This document shows positions 14,044 through 27,647 of a stretch of 64,000 nucleotides of DNA, in pieces (the stretch's first letter is position 1; every line of letters begins with the position of its first letter). Under the pieces are notes generated by a model, which did not search any database, was not told the DNA's origin, and was given only the letters and a program-made list of their open reading frames with translations. Position numbers and translations under genes: made by a program. Source of the stretch: Chamaea fasciata (Eukaryota; Chordata; Aves; Passeriformes; Sylviidae); the NCBI GenBank assembly GCA_029207755.1, contig JARCOQ010000109.1, positions 124,001-188,000 of the forward strand, given 5' to 3'.

Positions 14044-15569
14044 TCAGGCACGTGGGCAGCTGACTTTACTTACCGCTCTAAACAGGCCATCCTTTGTGCC
14101 CAACTCCCTCTGCCGGGCACCTGGCCTTGGCCACCTACAAACCCGAGCCGAACAGGATTTCTTCCCGATGCAAGCTGCCACAAGCTGGAAGACTGGTTTC
14201 CCATGGAGGACCAAAGGCCTCCTACAAACTGACATCAGGCACCTGGGCAGCTGACTTTACTTACTCCTGGAAACAGCCCATCCTTTGTGCCCAACTCCCT
14301 CTGCCGGGCACCAGGCCTCGGCCACCTACAATCCTGAACGGAACACGATTTCTTCCAGATGCAAGCTGCCACAAGCAGGAAGCCTGGCTTCCCATGGAGG
14401 GCCAAAGGCCCCCTACAAACTGACATCAGGCACGTGGGCAGCTGACTTTACTTACCCCTCTAAACAGGACATCCTTTGAGCCCAACTCCCTCAGCCGGGC
14501 ACCTGGCCTCGGCCACCTACAATCCCGAACGAAACAGCATTTCATCCAGATGCAAGCTGCCACAAGCAGGAAGACTAGCTTCCCTTGGAGGGCCAAAGGC
14601 CTCCTACAAACTGACATCAGGCACCTGGGCAGCTGACTTTACTTACCCCTGGAAACAGGCCATCCTTTGTGCCCAACTCCCTCTTCCGGGCACCAGGCCT
14701 CGGCCACCTAAAATCCTGAACGGAACAGGATTTCTTCCAGATGCAAGCTGCCACAAACTGGAAGCCTGTCATCCCTTGGAGGGCCAAAGGCCTCCTACAA
14801 ACTGATATCAGGCACCTGGGCAGCTGACCTTCTTACCCCTGAAACCAGCCATCATTTGTGCCCAACTCCCTCTGCCGGGCACCTGGCCTCGGCCACCTAC
14901 AATCCCGAACGGAACAGGATTTCTTCCAGATGCAAGCTGCCACAAGCAGTAAACCTGGCTTCCCATGGAGGGCCAAAGGCCTCCTACAAACTGACATCAG
15001 GCACCTGGGCAGCTGACTTTACTTACCCCTGGAAACAGCCCATCCTTTGTGCCCAACTCCCTCTGCCGGGCACCTGGACTCGGCCACCTACAATCCCGAA
15101 CGGAAAAGGATTTCTTCCAGATGCAAGCTGCCACAAACTGGAAGACAAGCTTCCCTTGGAGGGCCAAAGGCCTCCTACAAACTGACATCAGGCACCTGGG
15201 CAGCTGACTTTACTTACCCCTGGAAACAGCCCATCCTTTGTGCCCAACTCCCTCTGCCGGGCACCAGGCCTCGCCCACCTACAATCCCGAACGGAACAGG
15301 ATTTCTTCCAGATGCAAGCTGCCACAAACTGGAAGACAAGCTTCCCTTGGAGGGCCAAAGGCCTCCTACAAACTGACATCAGGCACCTGGGCAGCTGACT
15401 TTACTTACCCCTGGAAACAGGCCATCCTTTGTGCCCAACTCCCTCTGCCGGGCACCAGGCCTCGGCCACCTACAATCCTGAACGGAACAGGATTTCTTCC
15501 AGATGCAAGCTGCCACAAGCAGGAAGCCTGGCTTCCCATGGAGGGCCAAAGGCCTCCTACAAACTGACA
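14044..15569. repeat. Higher-order block Y, copy 2
   Basis: Second copy of 9462-10987, carrying the same 2-bp-short monomer at 14828-14850. Shared possession of that indel is strong evidence of duplication rather than independent mutation. Confidence 0.85.
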
Positions 15570-16520
15570 TCAGGCACGTGGGCAGCTGACTTTACTTACC
15601 CCTCTAAACAGGACATCCTTTGTGCCCAACTTCCTCTGCCGGGCACCTGGCCTCGGCCACCTACAATCCCGAACGAAACAGCATTTCTTCCAGATGCATG
15701 CTGCCACAAGCTGGAAGACTAGCTTCCCTTGGAGGGCCAAAGGCCTCCTACAAACTGACATCAGGCACCTGGGCAGCTGACTTTACTTACCCCTGGAAAC
15801 AGGCCATCCTTTGTGCCTAACTCCGTCAGCTGGGCACCCAGCTCCGGCCACCTACAATCCCGAACGAAACAGGATTTCTTCCAGATGCAAACTGCCTTGA
15901 ACAGGAAGACAAGCTTCCCTTGGAGGGCCAAAGGCCTCCTACTAACTGACATCAGGCACCTGGGCAGCTGACTTTACTTACCCCTGGAAACAGGCCATCC
16001 TTTGTGCCCAACTCCCTCGGCCGGGCCCACAGCTTTGGCCACCTACAATCCCGAACGGAACAGGAGTTCTTCCAGATGCAAGCTGCCACAAGCTGGAAAT
16101 GTGGCTTCACTTGGAGGGCCAAAGGCCTCCTACAAACTGACATCAGGCACCTGGGCAGCTGACTTTACTTTCCTAAAGAAATAGCCATCATTTGTGCCCA
16201 ACTCCCTCTGCCGGGCACCAGGCCTTGCCCACCTACAATCCCGAACGGAACAGGATTTCTTCCAGATGCAAGCTGCCACAAACTGGAAGACAAGCTTCCC
16301 TTGGAGGGCCAAAGGCCTCCTACAAACTGACATCAGGCACCTGGGCAGCTGACTTTACTTACCCCTGGAAACAGCCCATCCTTTGTGCCTAACTCCGTCA
16401 GCTGGGCACCCAGCTCCGGCCACCTACAATCCCGAACGAAACAGGATTTCTTCCAGATGCAAACTGCCTTGAACAGGAAGACAAGCTTCCCTTGGAGGGC
16501 CAAAGGCCTCATACAAACTG
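14856..16520. repeat. Long-range duplicated block, copy 1 (partner at 27.65-29.32 kb)
   Basis: Monomers here recur at 27648-29316 with an offset of 12792 bp, becoming 12793 after a 1-bp insertion at about 28911-28913 in the partner. The pair shares the TTTCCTAAAGAAATAGCC monomer and the GTGCCTAACTCCGTCAGC monomer. A few substitutions separate the copies. Confidence 0.75.
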
Positions 16521-19500
16521 ACATCAGGCACCTGGGCAGCTGACTTTACTTACCCCTGGAAACAGCCCATCCTTTGTGCCCAACTTCTTCTGCCGGGCAC
16601 ACTGCTCCGGCCACCTACAATCCCGAACGGAACAGCATTTCTTCCAGATGCAAGCTGCCACATGCTGGAAGACTGGTTTCCCATGGAGGACCAAAGGCCT
16701 CCTACAAACTGGCATCAGGCACCTGGGCAGCTGACTTTACTTACCCCTGGAAACAGGCCATCCTTTGTGCCCAACTCCCTCTGCCGGGCACCAGGCCTCG
16801 GCCACCTGCAATCTCGAACAGATCAGTATTACTTCCCGATGCAAGCTGCCACAAGCTGGAAGCCTGGCTTTCCATGGAGGACCAATAGCCACCTGCAAAC
16901 TGACATCAGGCACCTGGGCAGCTGACTTTACTTACCCCTGGAAACAGCCCAGCCTTTGTGTCCAACTCCCTCATCCGGGCACCCAGCTCCGGCCAGCTAC
17001 AATCCCGAACGGAACAGGATTTCTTCCAGATGCAAGCTGCCACAAGCAGGAAGCCTGGCTTCCCATGGAGGGCCAAAGGCCTCCTAAAAACTGACATCAG
17101 GCACCTGGGCAGATGACTTTACTTACCCCTGGAAACAGGACATCCTTTGTGCCCAACTCCCTCTGCCGGGCAGATGGCTTCGGCCACCTACAATCCCGAA
17201 CGGAACCGGAGTTCTTCCAGATGCAAGCTGCCACAAACTGGAAGCCTGTCATCCCTTGGAGGGCCAAAGGCCTCCTACAAACAGACATCAGGCACCTGGG
17301 CAGCTGACTTTACTTACCCCTGGAAACAGGCCATCATTTGTGCCCAACACCCTCTGCCGGGCACCCTGCTCCGGCAACCTACAATCCTGAACGGAACAGG
17401 ATTTCTTCCAGATGCAAGCTGCCTTAAACAGGAAGACGAGCTTCCCTTGGAGGGCCAAAGGCCTCCTACAAACTGACATCAGGCACCTGGGCAGCTGACT
17501 TTACTTATCCCTGGAAAAAGGACATCCTTTGTGCCCAACTCCCTCTGCCGGGCACCTGGCCTCGGCCACCTACAAACCCGAACGGAACCGGAGTTCTTCC
17601 AGATGCAAGCTGCCACAAGCTGGAAACGCGGCTTCACTTGGAGGGCCAAAGGCCTCCTACAAACTGACATCAGGCACCTGGGCAGCTGACTTTACTTACC
17701 CCTGGAAACAGGCCATCCTTTGTGCCCAACTCCCTCTGCCGGGCACCTGGCCTCGGCCACCTACAATCCCGAACGGAACAGGATTTCTTCCAGATGCAAG
17801 CTGCGACAAGCTGGAAGACTGGTTTCCCATGGAGGACCAAAGGCCTCCTACAAACTGGCATCAGGCATCTGGGCAGCTGACTTTACTTACCCCTGGAAAC
17901 AGCCCATCCTTTGTGCCCAACTCCCTCTGCCGGGCACCAGGTCTCGCCCACCTACAATCCCGAACGGAACAGGATTGCTTCCAGATGCAAGCTGCCACAA
18001 ACTGGAAGACAAGCTTCCCTTGGAGGGCCAAAGGCCTCCTACAAACTGACATCAGGCACCTGGGCAGCTGACTTTACTTACCCCTGGAAACAGCCCATCC
18101 TTTGTGCCCAACTCCCTCTGCCAAGCACCAGGCCTTGCCCACCTACAATCCCGAACAGAACAGGATTTCTTCCAGATGCAAGCTGCCACAAACTGGAAGA
18201 CAAGCTTCCCTTGGAGGGCCAAAGGAAACCTACAAACTGACATCAGGCACCTGGGCAGCTGACTTTACTTACCCCTGGAAACAGGTCATCCTTTGTTCCC
18301 AATTCCCCCAGCCGGGCACCTAGCTCCGGCCACCTACAATCCCGAACGGAACAGGATTTCTTCCAGATGCAAGCTGCCACAAGCAGGAAGCCTGGCTTCC
18401 CATGGAGGGCCAAAGGCCTCCTACAAACTGACATCAGGCACCTGGGCAGCTGACTTTACTTACCCCTGGAAACAGGACATCGTTTGTGCACAACTCCCTC
18501 TGCCGGGCACCTGGCCTCGGCCACCTACAATCCCGAACGGAACAGGATTTCTTCCAGATGCAAGCTGCCTTTAACAGGAAGACTAGCTTCCCTTGGAGGG
18601 CCAAAGGCCTCCTATAAACTGACATCAGGCATTTGGGCAGCTGACTTAAGTTACCCCTGGAAACAGCCCATCCTTTGTGCCCAACTCCCTCTGCCAAGCA
18701 CCAGGCCTTGCCCACCTACAATCCCGAATGGAACAGGATTTCTTCCAGATGCAAGCTGCCACAAACTGGAAGACAAGCTTCCCTTGGAGGGCCAAAAGCC
18801 TCCTACAAACTGACATCAGGCACCTGGGCAGCTGACTTTACTTACCCCTGGAAACAGCCCATCGTTTGTGCCCAACTCCCTCTGCCGGGCACCAGGCCTC
18901 GCCCACCTACAATCCCGAACGGAACAGGATTTCTTCCAGATGCAAGCTGCCACAAACTGGAAGCCTGGCTTCCCTTGGAGGGCCAAAGGCCTCCTACAAA
19001 CTGACATCAGGCACCTGGGCAGCTGACTTTACTTACTCCTGGAAACAGCCCATCCTTTGTGCCCAACTCCCTCTGCCGGGCACCAGGCCTCGCCCACCTA
19101 CAATCCCGAACGGAACAGGATTTCTTCCAGATGCAAGCTGCCTCAAACTGGAAACCTTGCTTCCCTTGGAGGGCCAAAGGCCTCCTACAAACTGACATCA
19201 GGCACCTGGGCAGCTGACTTTACTTACCCCTGGAAACAGCCCATCCTTTGTGCCCAACTCCCTCTGCCGGGCACCTGGCCTCGGCCACCTACAATCCTGA
19301 ACGGAACAGGATTTCTTCCAGATGCAAGCTGCCACAAGCAGGAAGCCTGGCTTCCCATGGAGGGCCAAAGGCCTCCTACAAACTGACATCAGGCACGTGG
19401 GCAGCTGACTTTACTTACCCCTCTAAACAGGACATCCTTTGTGCCCAACTCCCTCTGCCGGGCACCTGGCCTCGGCCACCTACAATCCCGAACGGAGCAG

Positions 19501-20152
19501 GATTTCTTCCCGATGCATGCTGCCACAAGCTGGAAGACTGGTTTCCAATGGAGGACCAAAGGCCTCCTACAAACTGACATCAGGCACCTGGGCAGCTGAC
19601 TTTTCTTACTCCTGGAAACAGGCCATCCTTTGTGCCCAACTCCCTCTGCCGGGCACCAGGCTTCGGCCACCTACAATCCTGAACGGAACAGGATTTCTTC
19701 CAGATGCAAGCTGCCACAAGCAGGAAGCCTGGCTTCCCATGGAAGGCCAAAGGCCTCCTACAAACTGACATCAGGCACGTGGGCAGCTGACTTTACTTAC
19801 CTCTCTAAACAGGACATCCTTTGAGCCCAACTCCCTCAGCCGGGCACCTGGCCTCGGCCACCTACAATCCCGAACGAAACAGCATTTCTTCCAGATGCAA
19901 GCTGCCACAAGCAGGAAAACTAGCTTCCCTTGGAGGGCCAAAGGCCTCCTACAAACTGACATCAGGCACCTGGGCAGCTGACTTTACTTACCCCTGGAAA
20001 CAGCCCATCCTTTGTGCCCAACTCCCTCTGCCGGGCACCAGGCCTCGCCCACCTACAATCCCGAACGGAACAGGATTTCTTCCAGATGCAAGCTGCCTCA
20101 AACTGGAAACCTGGCTTCCCTTGGAGGGCCAAAGGCCTCCTACAAACTGACA

Positions 20153-23100
20153 TCAGGCACCTGGGCAGCTGACTTTACTTGCCCCTGGAAACAGGCCATC
20201 CTTTGTGCCCAACTCCCTCTGCCGGGCACCAGGCCTCGGCCACCTACAATCCTGAACGGAACAGGATTTCTTCCAGATGCAAGCTGCCACAAACTGGAAG
20301 CCTGTCATCCCTTGGAGGGCCAAAGGCCTCCTACAAACTGACATCAGGCACCTGGGCAGCTGACCTTACTTACCCCTGGAAACCAGCCATCATTTGTGCC
20401 CAACTCCCTCTGCCGGGCACCTGGCCTCGGCCACCTACAATCCCGAACGGAACAGGATTTCTTCCAGATGCAAGCTGCCACAAGCAGGAAACCTGGCTTC
20501 CCATGGAGGGCCAAAGGCCTCCTACAAACTGACATCAGGCACCTGGGCAGCTGACTTTACTTACCCCTGGAAACAGCCCATCCTTTGTGCCCAACTCCCT
20601 CTGCTGGGCACCTGGCCTCGGACACCTACAATCCCGAACGGAACAGGATTTCTTCCAGATGCAAGCTGCCACAAACTGGAAGACAAGCTTCTCTTGGAGG
20701 GCCAAAGGCCTCCTATAAACTGACATCAGGCACCTGGGCAGCTGACTTTACTTACCCCTGGAAACAGGCCATCTTTGGGCCCAACTCTCTTTGCCGGGCA
20801 CCAGGCCTCGGCCACCTACAATCCTGAACGGAACAGGATTTCTTCCAGATGCAAGCTGCCACAAACTGGAAGCCTGTCATCTCTTGGAGGGCCAAAGGCC
20901 TCCTACAAACTGACATCAGGCACCTGGGCAGCTGACCTTACTTACCCCTGGAAACCAGCAATCATTTGTGCCCAACTCCCTCTGCCGGGCACCTGGCCTC
21001 GGCCACCTACAATCCCGAACGGAACAGGATTTCTTCCAGATCCAAGCTGCCACAAGCAGTAAACCTGGCTTCCCATGGAGGGCCAAAGGCCTCCTACAAA
21101 CTGACATCAGGCACCTGGGCAGCTGACTTTACTTACCCCTGGAAACAGCCCATCCTTTGTGCCCAACTCCCTCTGCCAAGCACCAGGCCTTGCCCACCTA
21201 CAATCCCGAACGGAACAGGATTTCTTCCAGATGCAAGCTGCCACAAACTGGAAGACAAGCATCCCTTGGAGGGCCAAAGGCCTCCTACAAACTGACATCA
21301 GGCACCTGGGCAGCTGACTTTACTTACCCCTGGAAACAGCCCATCCTTTGTGCCCAACTTCCTCTGCTGGGCACTAGGCCTCGGCCACCAACAATCCTGA
21401 ACGGAACAGGATTTCTTCCAGATGCAAGCTGCCACAAGCAGGAAGCCTGGCTTCCCATGGAGGGCCAAAGGCCTCCTACAAACTGACATCAGGCACGTGG
21501 GCAGCAGACTTTACTTACTGCTCTAAACAGGCCATCCTTTGTGCCCAACTCCCTCTGCCGGGCACCTGGCCTCGGCCACCTACAAACCCGAGCGGAACAG
21601 GATTTCTTCCCGATGCAAGCTGCCACAAGCTGGAAGACTGGTTTCCCATGGAGGACCAAAGGCCTCCTACAAACTGACATCAGGCACCTGGGCAGCTGAC
21701 TTTACTTACTCCTGGAAACAGCCCATCCTTTGTGCCCAACTCCCTCTGCCGGGCACCAGGCCTCGACCACCTACAATCCTGAACGGAACACGATTTCTTC
21801 CAGATGCAAGCTGCCACAAGCAGGTAGCCTGGCTTCCCATGGAGGGCCAAAGGCCTCCTACAAACTGACATCAGGCACGTGGGCAGCTGACTTTACTTAC
21901 CTCTCTAAACAGGACATCCTTTGAGCCCAACTCCCTCAGCCGGGCACCTGGCCTCGGCCACCTACAATCCCGAACGAAACAGCATTTCTTCCAGATGCAA
22001 GCTGCCACAAGCAGGAAGACTAGCTTCCCTTGGAGGGCCAAAGGCCTCCTACAAACTGACATCAGGCACCTGGGCAGCTGACTTTACTTGCCCCTGGAAA
22101 CAGGCCATCCTTTGTGCCCAACTCCCTCTGCCGGGCACCAGGCCTCGGCCACCTACAATCCTGAACGGAACAGGATTTCTTCCAGATGCAAGCTGCCACA
22201 AACTGGAAGCCTGTCATCCCTTGGAGGGCCAAAGGCCTCCTACAAACTGACATCAGGCACCTGGGCAGCTGACCTTACTTACCCCTGGAAACCAGCCATC
22301 ATTTGTGCCCAACTCCCTCTGCCGGGCACCTGGCCTCGGCCACCTACAATCCCGAACGGAACAGGATTTCTTCCAGATGCAAGCTGCCACAAGCAGGAAA
22401 CCTGGCTTCTCATGGAGGGCCAAAGGCCTCCTACAAACTGACATCAGGCACCTGGGCAGCTGACTTTACTTACTCCTGGAAACAGCCCATCCTTTGTGCC
22501 CAACTCCCTCTGCCGGGCACCAGGCCTCGCCCACCTACAATCCCGAACGGAACAGGATTTCTTCCAGATGCAAGCTGCCTCAAACTGGAAACCTGGCTTC
22601 CCTTGGAGGGCCAAAGGCCTCCTACAAACTGACATCAGGCACCTGGGCAGCTGACTTTACTTACCCCTGGAAACAGCCCATCCTTTGTGCCCAACTCCCT
22701 CTGCCGGGCACCAGGCCTCGGCCACCTACAATCCTGAACGGAACAGGATTTCTTCCAGATGCAAGCTGCCACAAGCAGGAAGCCTGGCTTCCCATGGAGG
22801 GCCAAAGGCCTTTTACAAACTGACATCAGGCACGTGGGCAGCTGACTTTACTTACCCCTCTAAACAGGACATCCTTTGTGCCCAACTCCCTCTGCCGGGC
22901 ACCTGGCCTCGGCCACCTACAATCCCGAACGGAGCAGGATTTCTTCCCGATGCATGCTGCCACAAGCTGGAAGACTGGTTTCCAATGGAGGACCAAAGGC
23001 CTCCTACAAACTGACATCAGGCACCTGGGCAGCTGACTTTACTTATTCCTGGAAACAGGCCATCCTTTGTGCCCAACTCCCTCTGCCGGGCACCAGGCCT

Positions 23101-23400
23101 CGGCCACCTACAATCCTGAACGGAACAGGATTTCTGCCAGATGCAAGCTGCCACAAACTGGAAGCCTGTCATCCCTTGGAGGGCCAAAGGCCTCCTACAA
23201 ACTGACATCAGGCACCTGGGCAGCTGACCTTACTTACCCCTGGAAACCAGCCATCATTTGTGCCCAACTCCCTCTGCCGGGCACCTGGCCTCGGCCACCT
23301 ACAATCCCGAACGGAACAGGATTTCTTCCAGATGCAAGCTGCCACAAGCAGTAAACCTGGCTTCCCATGGAGGGCCAAAGGCCTCCTACAAACTGACATC
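20153..23400. repeat. Long-range duplicated superblock, copy 1
   Basis: The order of variant monomers here is repeated at 31609-35046. The offset is about 11456-11457 bp at first, then 11648 bp after one additional monomer (about 32755-32946) in the second copy. A 1-bp deletion near 20773 (GGCCATCTTTGGGCCC) is private to this copy. Confidence 0.7.
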
Positions 23401-23640
23401 AGGCACCTGGGCAGCTGACTTTACTTACCCCTGGAAACAGGCCATCCTTTGTGCCCAACTCCCTCTGCCAAGCACCAGGCCTTGCCAACCTACAATCCCG
23501 AACGGAACAGGATTTCTTCCAGATGCAAGCTGCCACAAACTGGAAGACAAGCTTCCCTTGGAGGGCCAAAGGCCTCCTACAAACTGACATCAGGCACCTG
23601 GGCAGCTGACTTTACTTATCCCTGGAAACAGCCCATCCTT
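21540..23640. repeat. 11-mer higher-order repeat, unit 1 (2101 bp)
   Basis: Eleven monomers are directly followed by a near-identical copy at 23641-25741, with offset 2101 bp (11 x 191). By eye only a handful of differences are present, for example CCTTTTAC at about 22809 versus CCTCCTAC in the second unit, and TTTCTGCCAG at about 23132 versus TTTCTTCCAG. The first monomer (CGAGCGGAACAGG) restarts at about 26123 after two extra monomers. Confidence 0.85.
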
Positions 23641-25741
23641 TGTGCCCAACTCCCTCTGCCGGGCACCTGGCCTCGGCCACCTACAAACCCGAGCGGAACA
23701 GGATTTCTTCCCGATGCAAGCTGCCACAAGCTGGAAGACTGGTTTCCCATGGAGGACCAAAGGCCTCCTACAAACTGACATCAGGCACCTGGGCAGCTGA
23801 CTTTACTTACTCCTGGAAACAGCCCATCCTTTGTGCCCAACTCCCTCTGCCGGGCACCAGGCCTCGACCACCTACAATCCTGAACGGAACACGATTTCTT
23901 CCAGATGCAAGCTGCCACAAGCAGGTAGCCTGGCTTCCCATGGAGGGCCAAAGGCCTCCTACAAACTGACATCAGGCACGTGGGCAGCTGACTTTACTTA
24001 CCTCTCTAAACAGGACATCCTTTGAGCCCAACTCCCTCAGCCGGGCACCTGGCCTCGGCCACCTACAATCCCGAACGAAACAGCATTTCTTCCAGATGCA
24101 AGCTGCCACAAGCAGGAAGACTAGCTTCCCTTGGAGGGCCAAAGGCCTCCTACAAACTGACATCAGGCACCTGGGCAGCTGACTTTACTTGCCCCTGGAA
24201 ACAGGCCATCCTTTGTGCCCAACTCCCTCTGCCGGGCACCAGGCCTCGGCCACCTACAATCCTGAACGGAACAGGATTTCTTCCAGATGCAAGCTGCCAC
24301 AAACTGGAAGCCTGTCATCCCTTGGAGGGCCAAAGGCCTCCTACAAACTGACATCAGGCACCTGGGCAGCTGACCTTACTTACCCCTGGAAACCAGCCAT
24401 CATTTGTGCCCAACTCCCTCTGCCGGGCACCTGGCCTCGGCCACCTACAATCCCGAACGGAACAGGATTTCTTCCAGATGCAAGCTGCCACAAGCAGGAA
24501 ACCTGGCTTCTCATGGAGGGCCAAAGGCCTCCTACAAACTGACATCAGGCACCTGGGCAGCTGACTTTACTTACTCCTGGAAACAGCCCATCCTTTGTGC
24601 CCAACTCCCTCTGCCGGGCACCAGGCCTCGCCCACCTACAATCCCGAACGGAACAGGATTTCTTCCAGATGCAAGCTGCCTCAAACTGGAAACCTGGCTT
24701 CCCTTGGAGGGCCAAAGGCCTCCTACAAACTGACATCAGGCACCTGGGCAGCTGACTTTACTTACCCCTGGAAACAGCCCATCCTTTGTGCCCAACTCCC
24801 TCTGCCGGGCACCAGGCCTCGGCCACCTACAATCCTGAACGGAACAGGATTTCTTCCAGATGCAAGCTGCCACAAGCAGGAAGCCTGGCTTCCCATGGAG
24901 GGCCAAAGGCCTCCTACAAACTGACATCAGGCACGTGGGCAGCTGACTTTACTTACCCCTCTAAACAGGACATCCTTTGTGCCCAACTCCCTCTGCCGGG
25001 CACCTGGCCTCGGCCACCTACAATCCCGAACGGAGCAGGATTTCTTCCCGATGCATGCTGCCACAAGCTGGAAGACTGGTTTCCAATGGAGGACCAAAGG
25101 CCTCCTACAAACTGACATCAGGCACCTGGGCAGCTGACTTTACTTATTCCTGGAAACAGGCCATCCTTTGTGCCCAACTCCCTCTGCCGGGCACCAGGCC
25201 TCGGCCACCTACAATCCTGAACGGAACAGGATTTCTTCCAGATGCAAGCTGCCACAAACTGGAAGCCTGTCATCCCTTGGAGGGCCAAAGGCCTCCTACA
25301 AACTGACATCAGGCACCTGGGCAGCTGACCTTACTTACCCCTGGAAACCAGCCATCATTTGTGCCCAACTCCCTCTGCCGGGCACCTGGCCTTGGCCACC
25401 TACAATCCCGAACGGAACAGGATTTCTTCCAGATGCAAGCTGCCACAAGCAGTAAACCTGGCTTCCCATGGAGGGCCAAAGGCCTCCTACAAACTGACAT
25501 CAGGCACCTGGGCAGCTGACTTTGCTTACCCCTGGAAACAGGCCATCCTTTGTGCCCAACTCCCTCTGCCAAGCACCAGGCCTTGCCCACCTACAATCCC
25601 GAACGGAACAGGATTTCTTCCAGATGCAAGCTGCCACAAACTGGAAGACAAGCTTCCCTTGGAGGGCCAAAGGCCTCCTACAAACTGACATCAGGCACCT
25701 GGGCAGCTGACTTTACTTACCCCTGGAAACAGCCCATCCTT
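23641..25741. repeat. 11-mer higher-order repeat, unit 2
   Basis: Tandem neighbour of 21540-23640. Agreement is very high through about 25,690 and weakens over the last monomer edge. Private change: CCTTGGCC at about 25390 where unit 1 reads CCTCGGCC. Confidence 0.8.
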
Positions 25742-26072
25742 TGTGCCCAACTCCCTCTGCCGGGCACCAGGCCTCGCCCACCTACAATCCCGAACGGAAC
25801 AGGATTTCTTCCAGATGCAAGCTGCCACAAACTGGAAGACAAGCTTCCCTTTAAGGGCCAAAGGCCTCCTACAAACTGACATCAGGCACCTGGGCAGCTG
25901 ACTTTATTTACCCCTGGAAACAGCCCATCCTTTGTGCCCAACTTCCTCTGCTGGGCACTAGGCCTCGGCCACCAACAATCCCGAACGGAACAGGATTTCT
26001 TCCAGATGCAAGCTGCCACAAGCAGGAAGCCTGGCTTCCCATGGAGGGCCAAAGGCCTCCTACAAACTGACA

Positions 26073-27415
26073 TCCGGCACGTGGGCAGCTGACTTTACTT
26101 ACCGCTATAAACAGGCCATCCTTTGTGCCCAACTCCCTCTGCCGGGCACCTGGCCTCGGCCACCTACAAACCCGAGCGGAACAGGATTTCTTCCCGATGC
26201 AAGCTGCCACAAGCTGGAAGACTGGTTTCCCATGGAGGACCAAAGGCCTCCTACAAACTGACATCAGGCACCTGGGCAGCTGACTTTACTTACTCCTGGA
26301 AACAGCCCATCCTTTGTGTCCAACTCCCTCTGCCGGGCACCAGGCCTCGACCACCTACAATCCTGAACGGAACACGATTTCTTCCAGATGCAAGCTGCCA
26401 CAAGCAGGTAGCCTGGCTTCCCATGGAGGGCCAAAGGCCTCCTACAAACTGACATCAGGCACGTGGGCAGCTGACTTTACTTACCCCTCTAAACAGGACA
26501 TCCTTTGAGCCCAACTCCCTCAGCCGGGCACCTGGCCTCGGCCACCTACAATCCCGAACGAAACAGCATTTCATCCAGATGCAAGCTGCCACAAGCAGGA
26601 AGACTAGCTTCCCTTGCAGGGCCAAAGGCCTCCTACAAACTGACATCAGGCACCTGGGCAGCTGACTTTACTTACCCCTGGAAACAGCCCATCCTTTGTT
26701 CCCAACTCCCTCTTCCAGGCACCAGGCCTCGGCCACCTACAATCCTGAACGGAACAGGATTTCTTCCAGATGCAAGCTGCCACAAACTGGAAGCCTGTCA
26801 TCCCTTGGAGGGCCAAAAGCCTCCTACAAACTGATATCAGGCTCCTGGGCAGCTGACCTTCCTACCCCTGGAAACCAGCCATCATTTGTGCCCAACTCCC
26901 TCTGCCGGGCACCAGGCCTCGGCCACCTACAATCCTGAACGGAACAGGATTTCTTCCAGATGCAAGCTGCCACAAGCAGGAAGCCTGGCTTCTCATGGAG
27001 GGCCAAAGGCCTCCTACAAACTGACATCAGGCATGTGGGCAGCTGACTTTACTTACCCCTCTAAACAGGACATCCTTTGTGCCCAACTTCCTCTGCCCGG
27101 CACCCGGCCTCGGCCACCTACAATCCCGAACGAAGCAGCATTTCTTCCAGATGCATGTTGCCACATGCTGGAAGACTAGCTTCCCTTGGAGGGCCAAAGG
27201 CCTCCTACAAACTGACATCAGGCACCTGGGCAGCTGACTTTACTTACCCCTGGAAACAGCCCATCCTTTGTGCCTAACTCCGTCAGATGGGCACCCAGCT
27301 CCGGCCACCTACAATCCCGAACGAAACAGGATTTCTTCCAGATGCAAACTGCCTTGAACAGGAAGACAAGCTTCCCTTGGAGGGCCAAAGGCCTCCTACT
27401 AACTGACATCAGGCA
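26073..27415. repeat. Duplicated block, copy 1 (partner at 37.9-39.25 kb)
   Basis: Seven monomers match 37912-39250 at offset 11839 bp. Shared rarities include the GGCTCCTGGGCAGCTGACCTTCCTACC-type short monomer (26840-26870 against 38680-38705) and the ATGTTGCCACATGCTGG monomer. Confidence 0.75.
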
Positions 27416-27647
27416 CCTGGGCAGCTGACTTTAGTTACCCCTGGAAACAGGCCATCCTTTGTGCCCAACTCCCTCTTCCGGGCACCAGGCCTCGGCCACC
27501 TAAAATCCTGAACGGAACAGGATTTCTTCCAGATGCAAGCTGCCACAAACTGGAAGCCTGTCATCCCTTGGAGGGCCAAAGGCCTCCTACAAACTGATAT
27601 CAGGCACCTGGGCAGCTGACCTTCTTACCCCTGGAACCAGCCATCAT

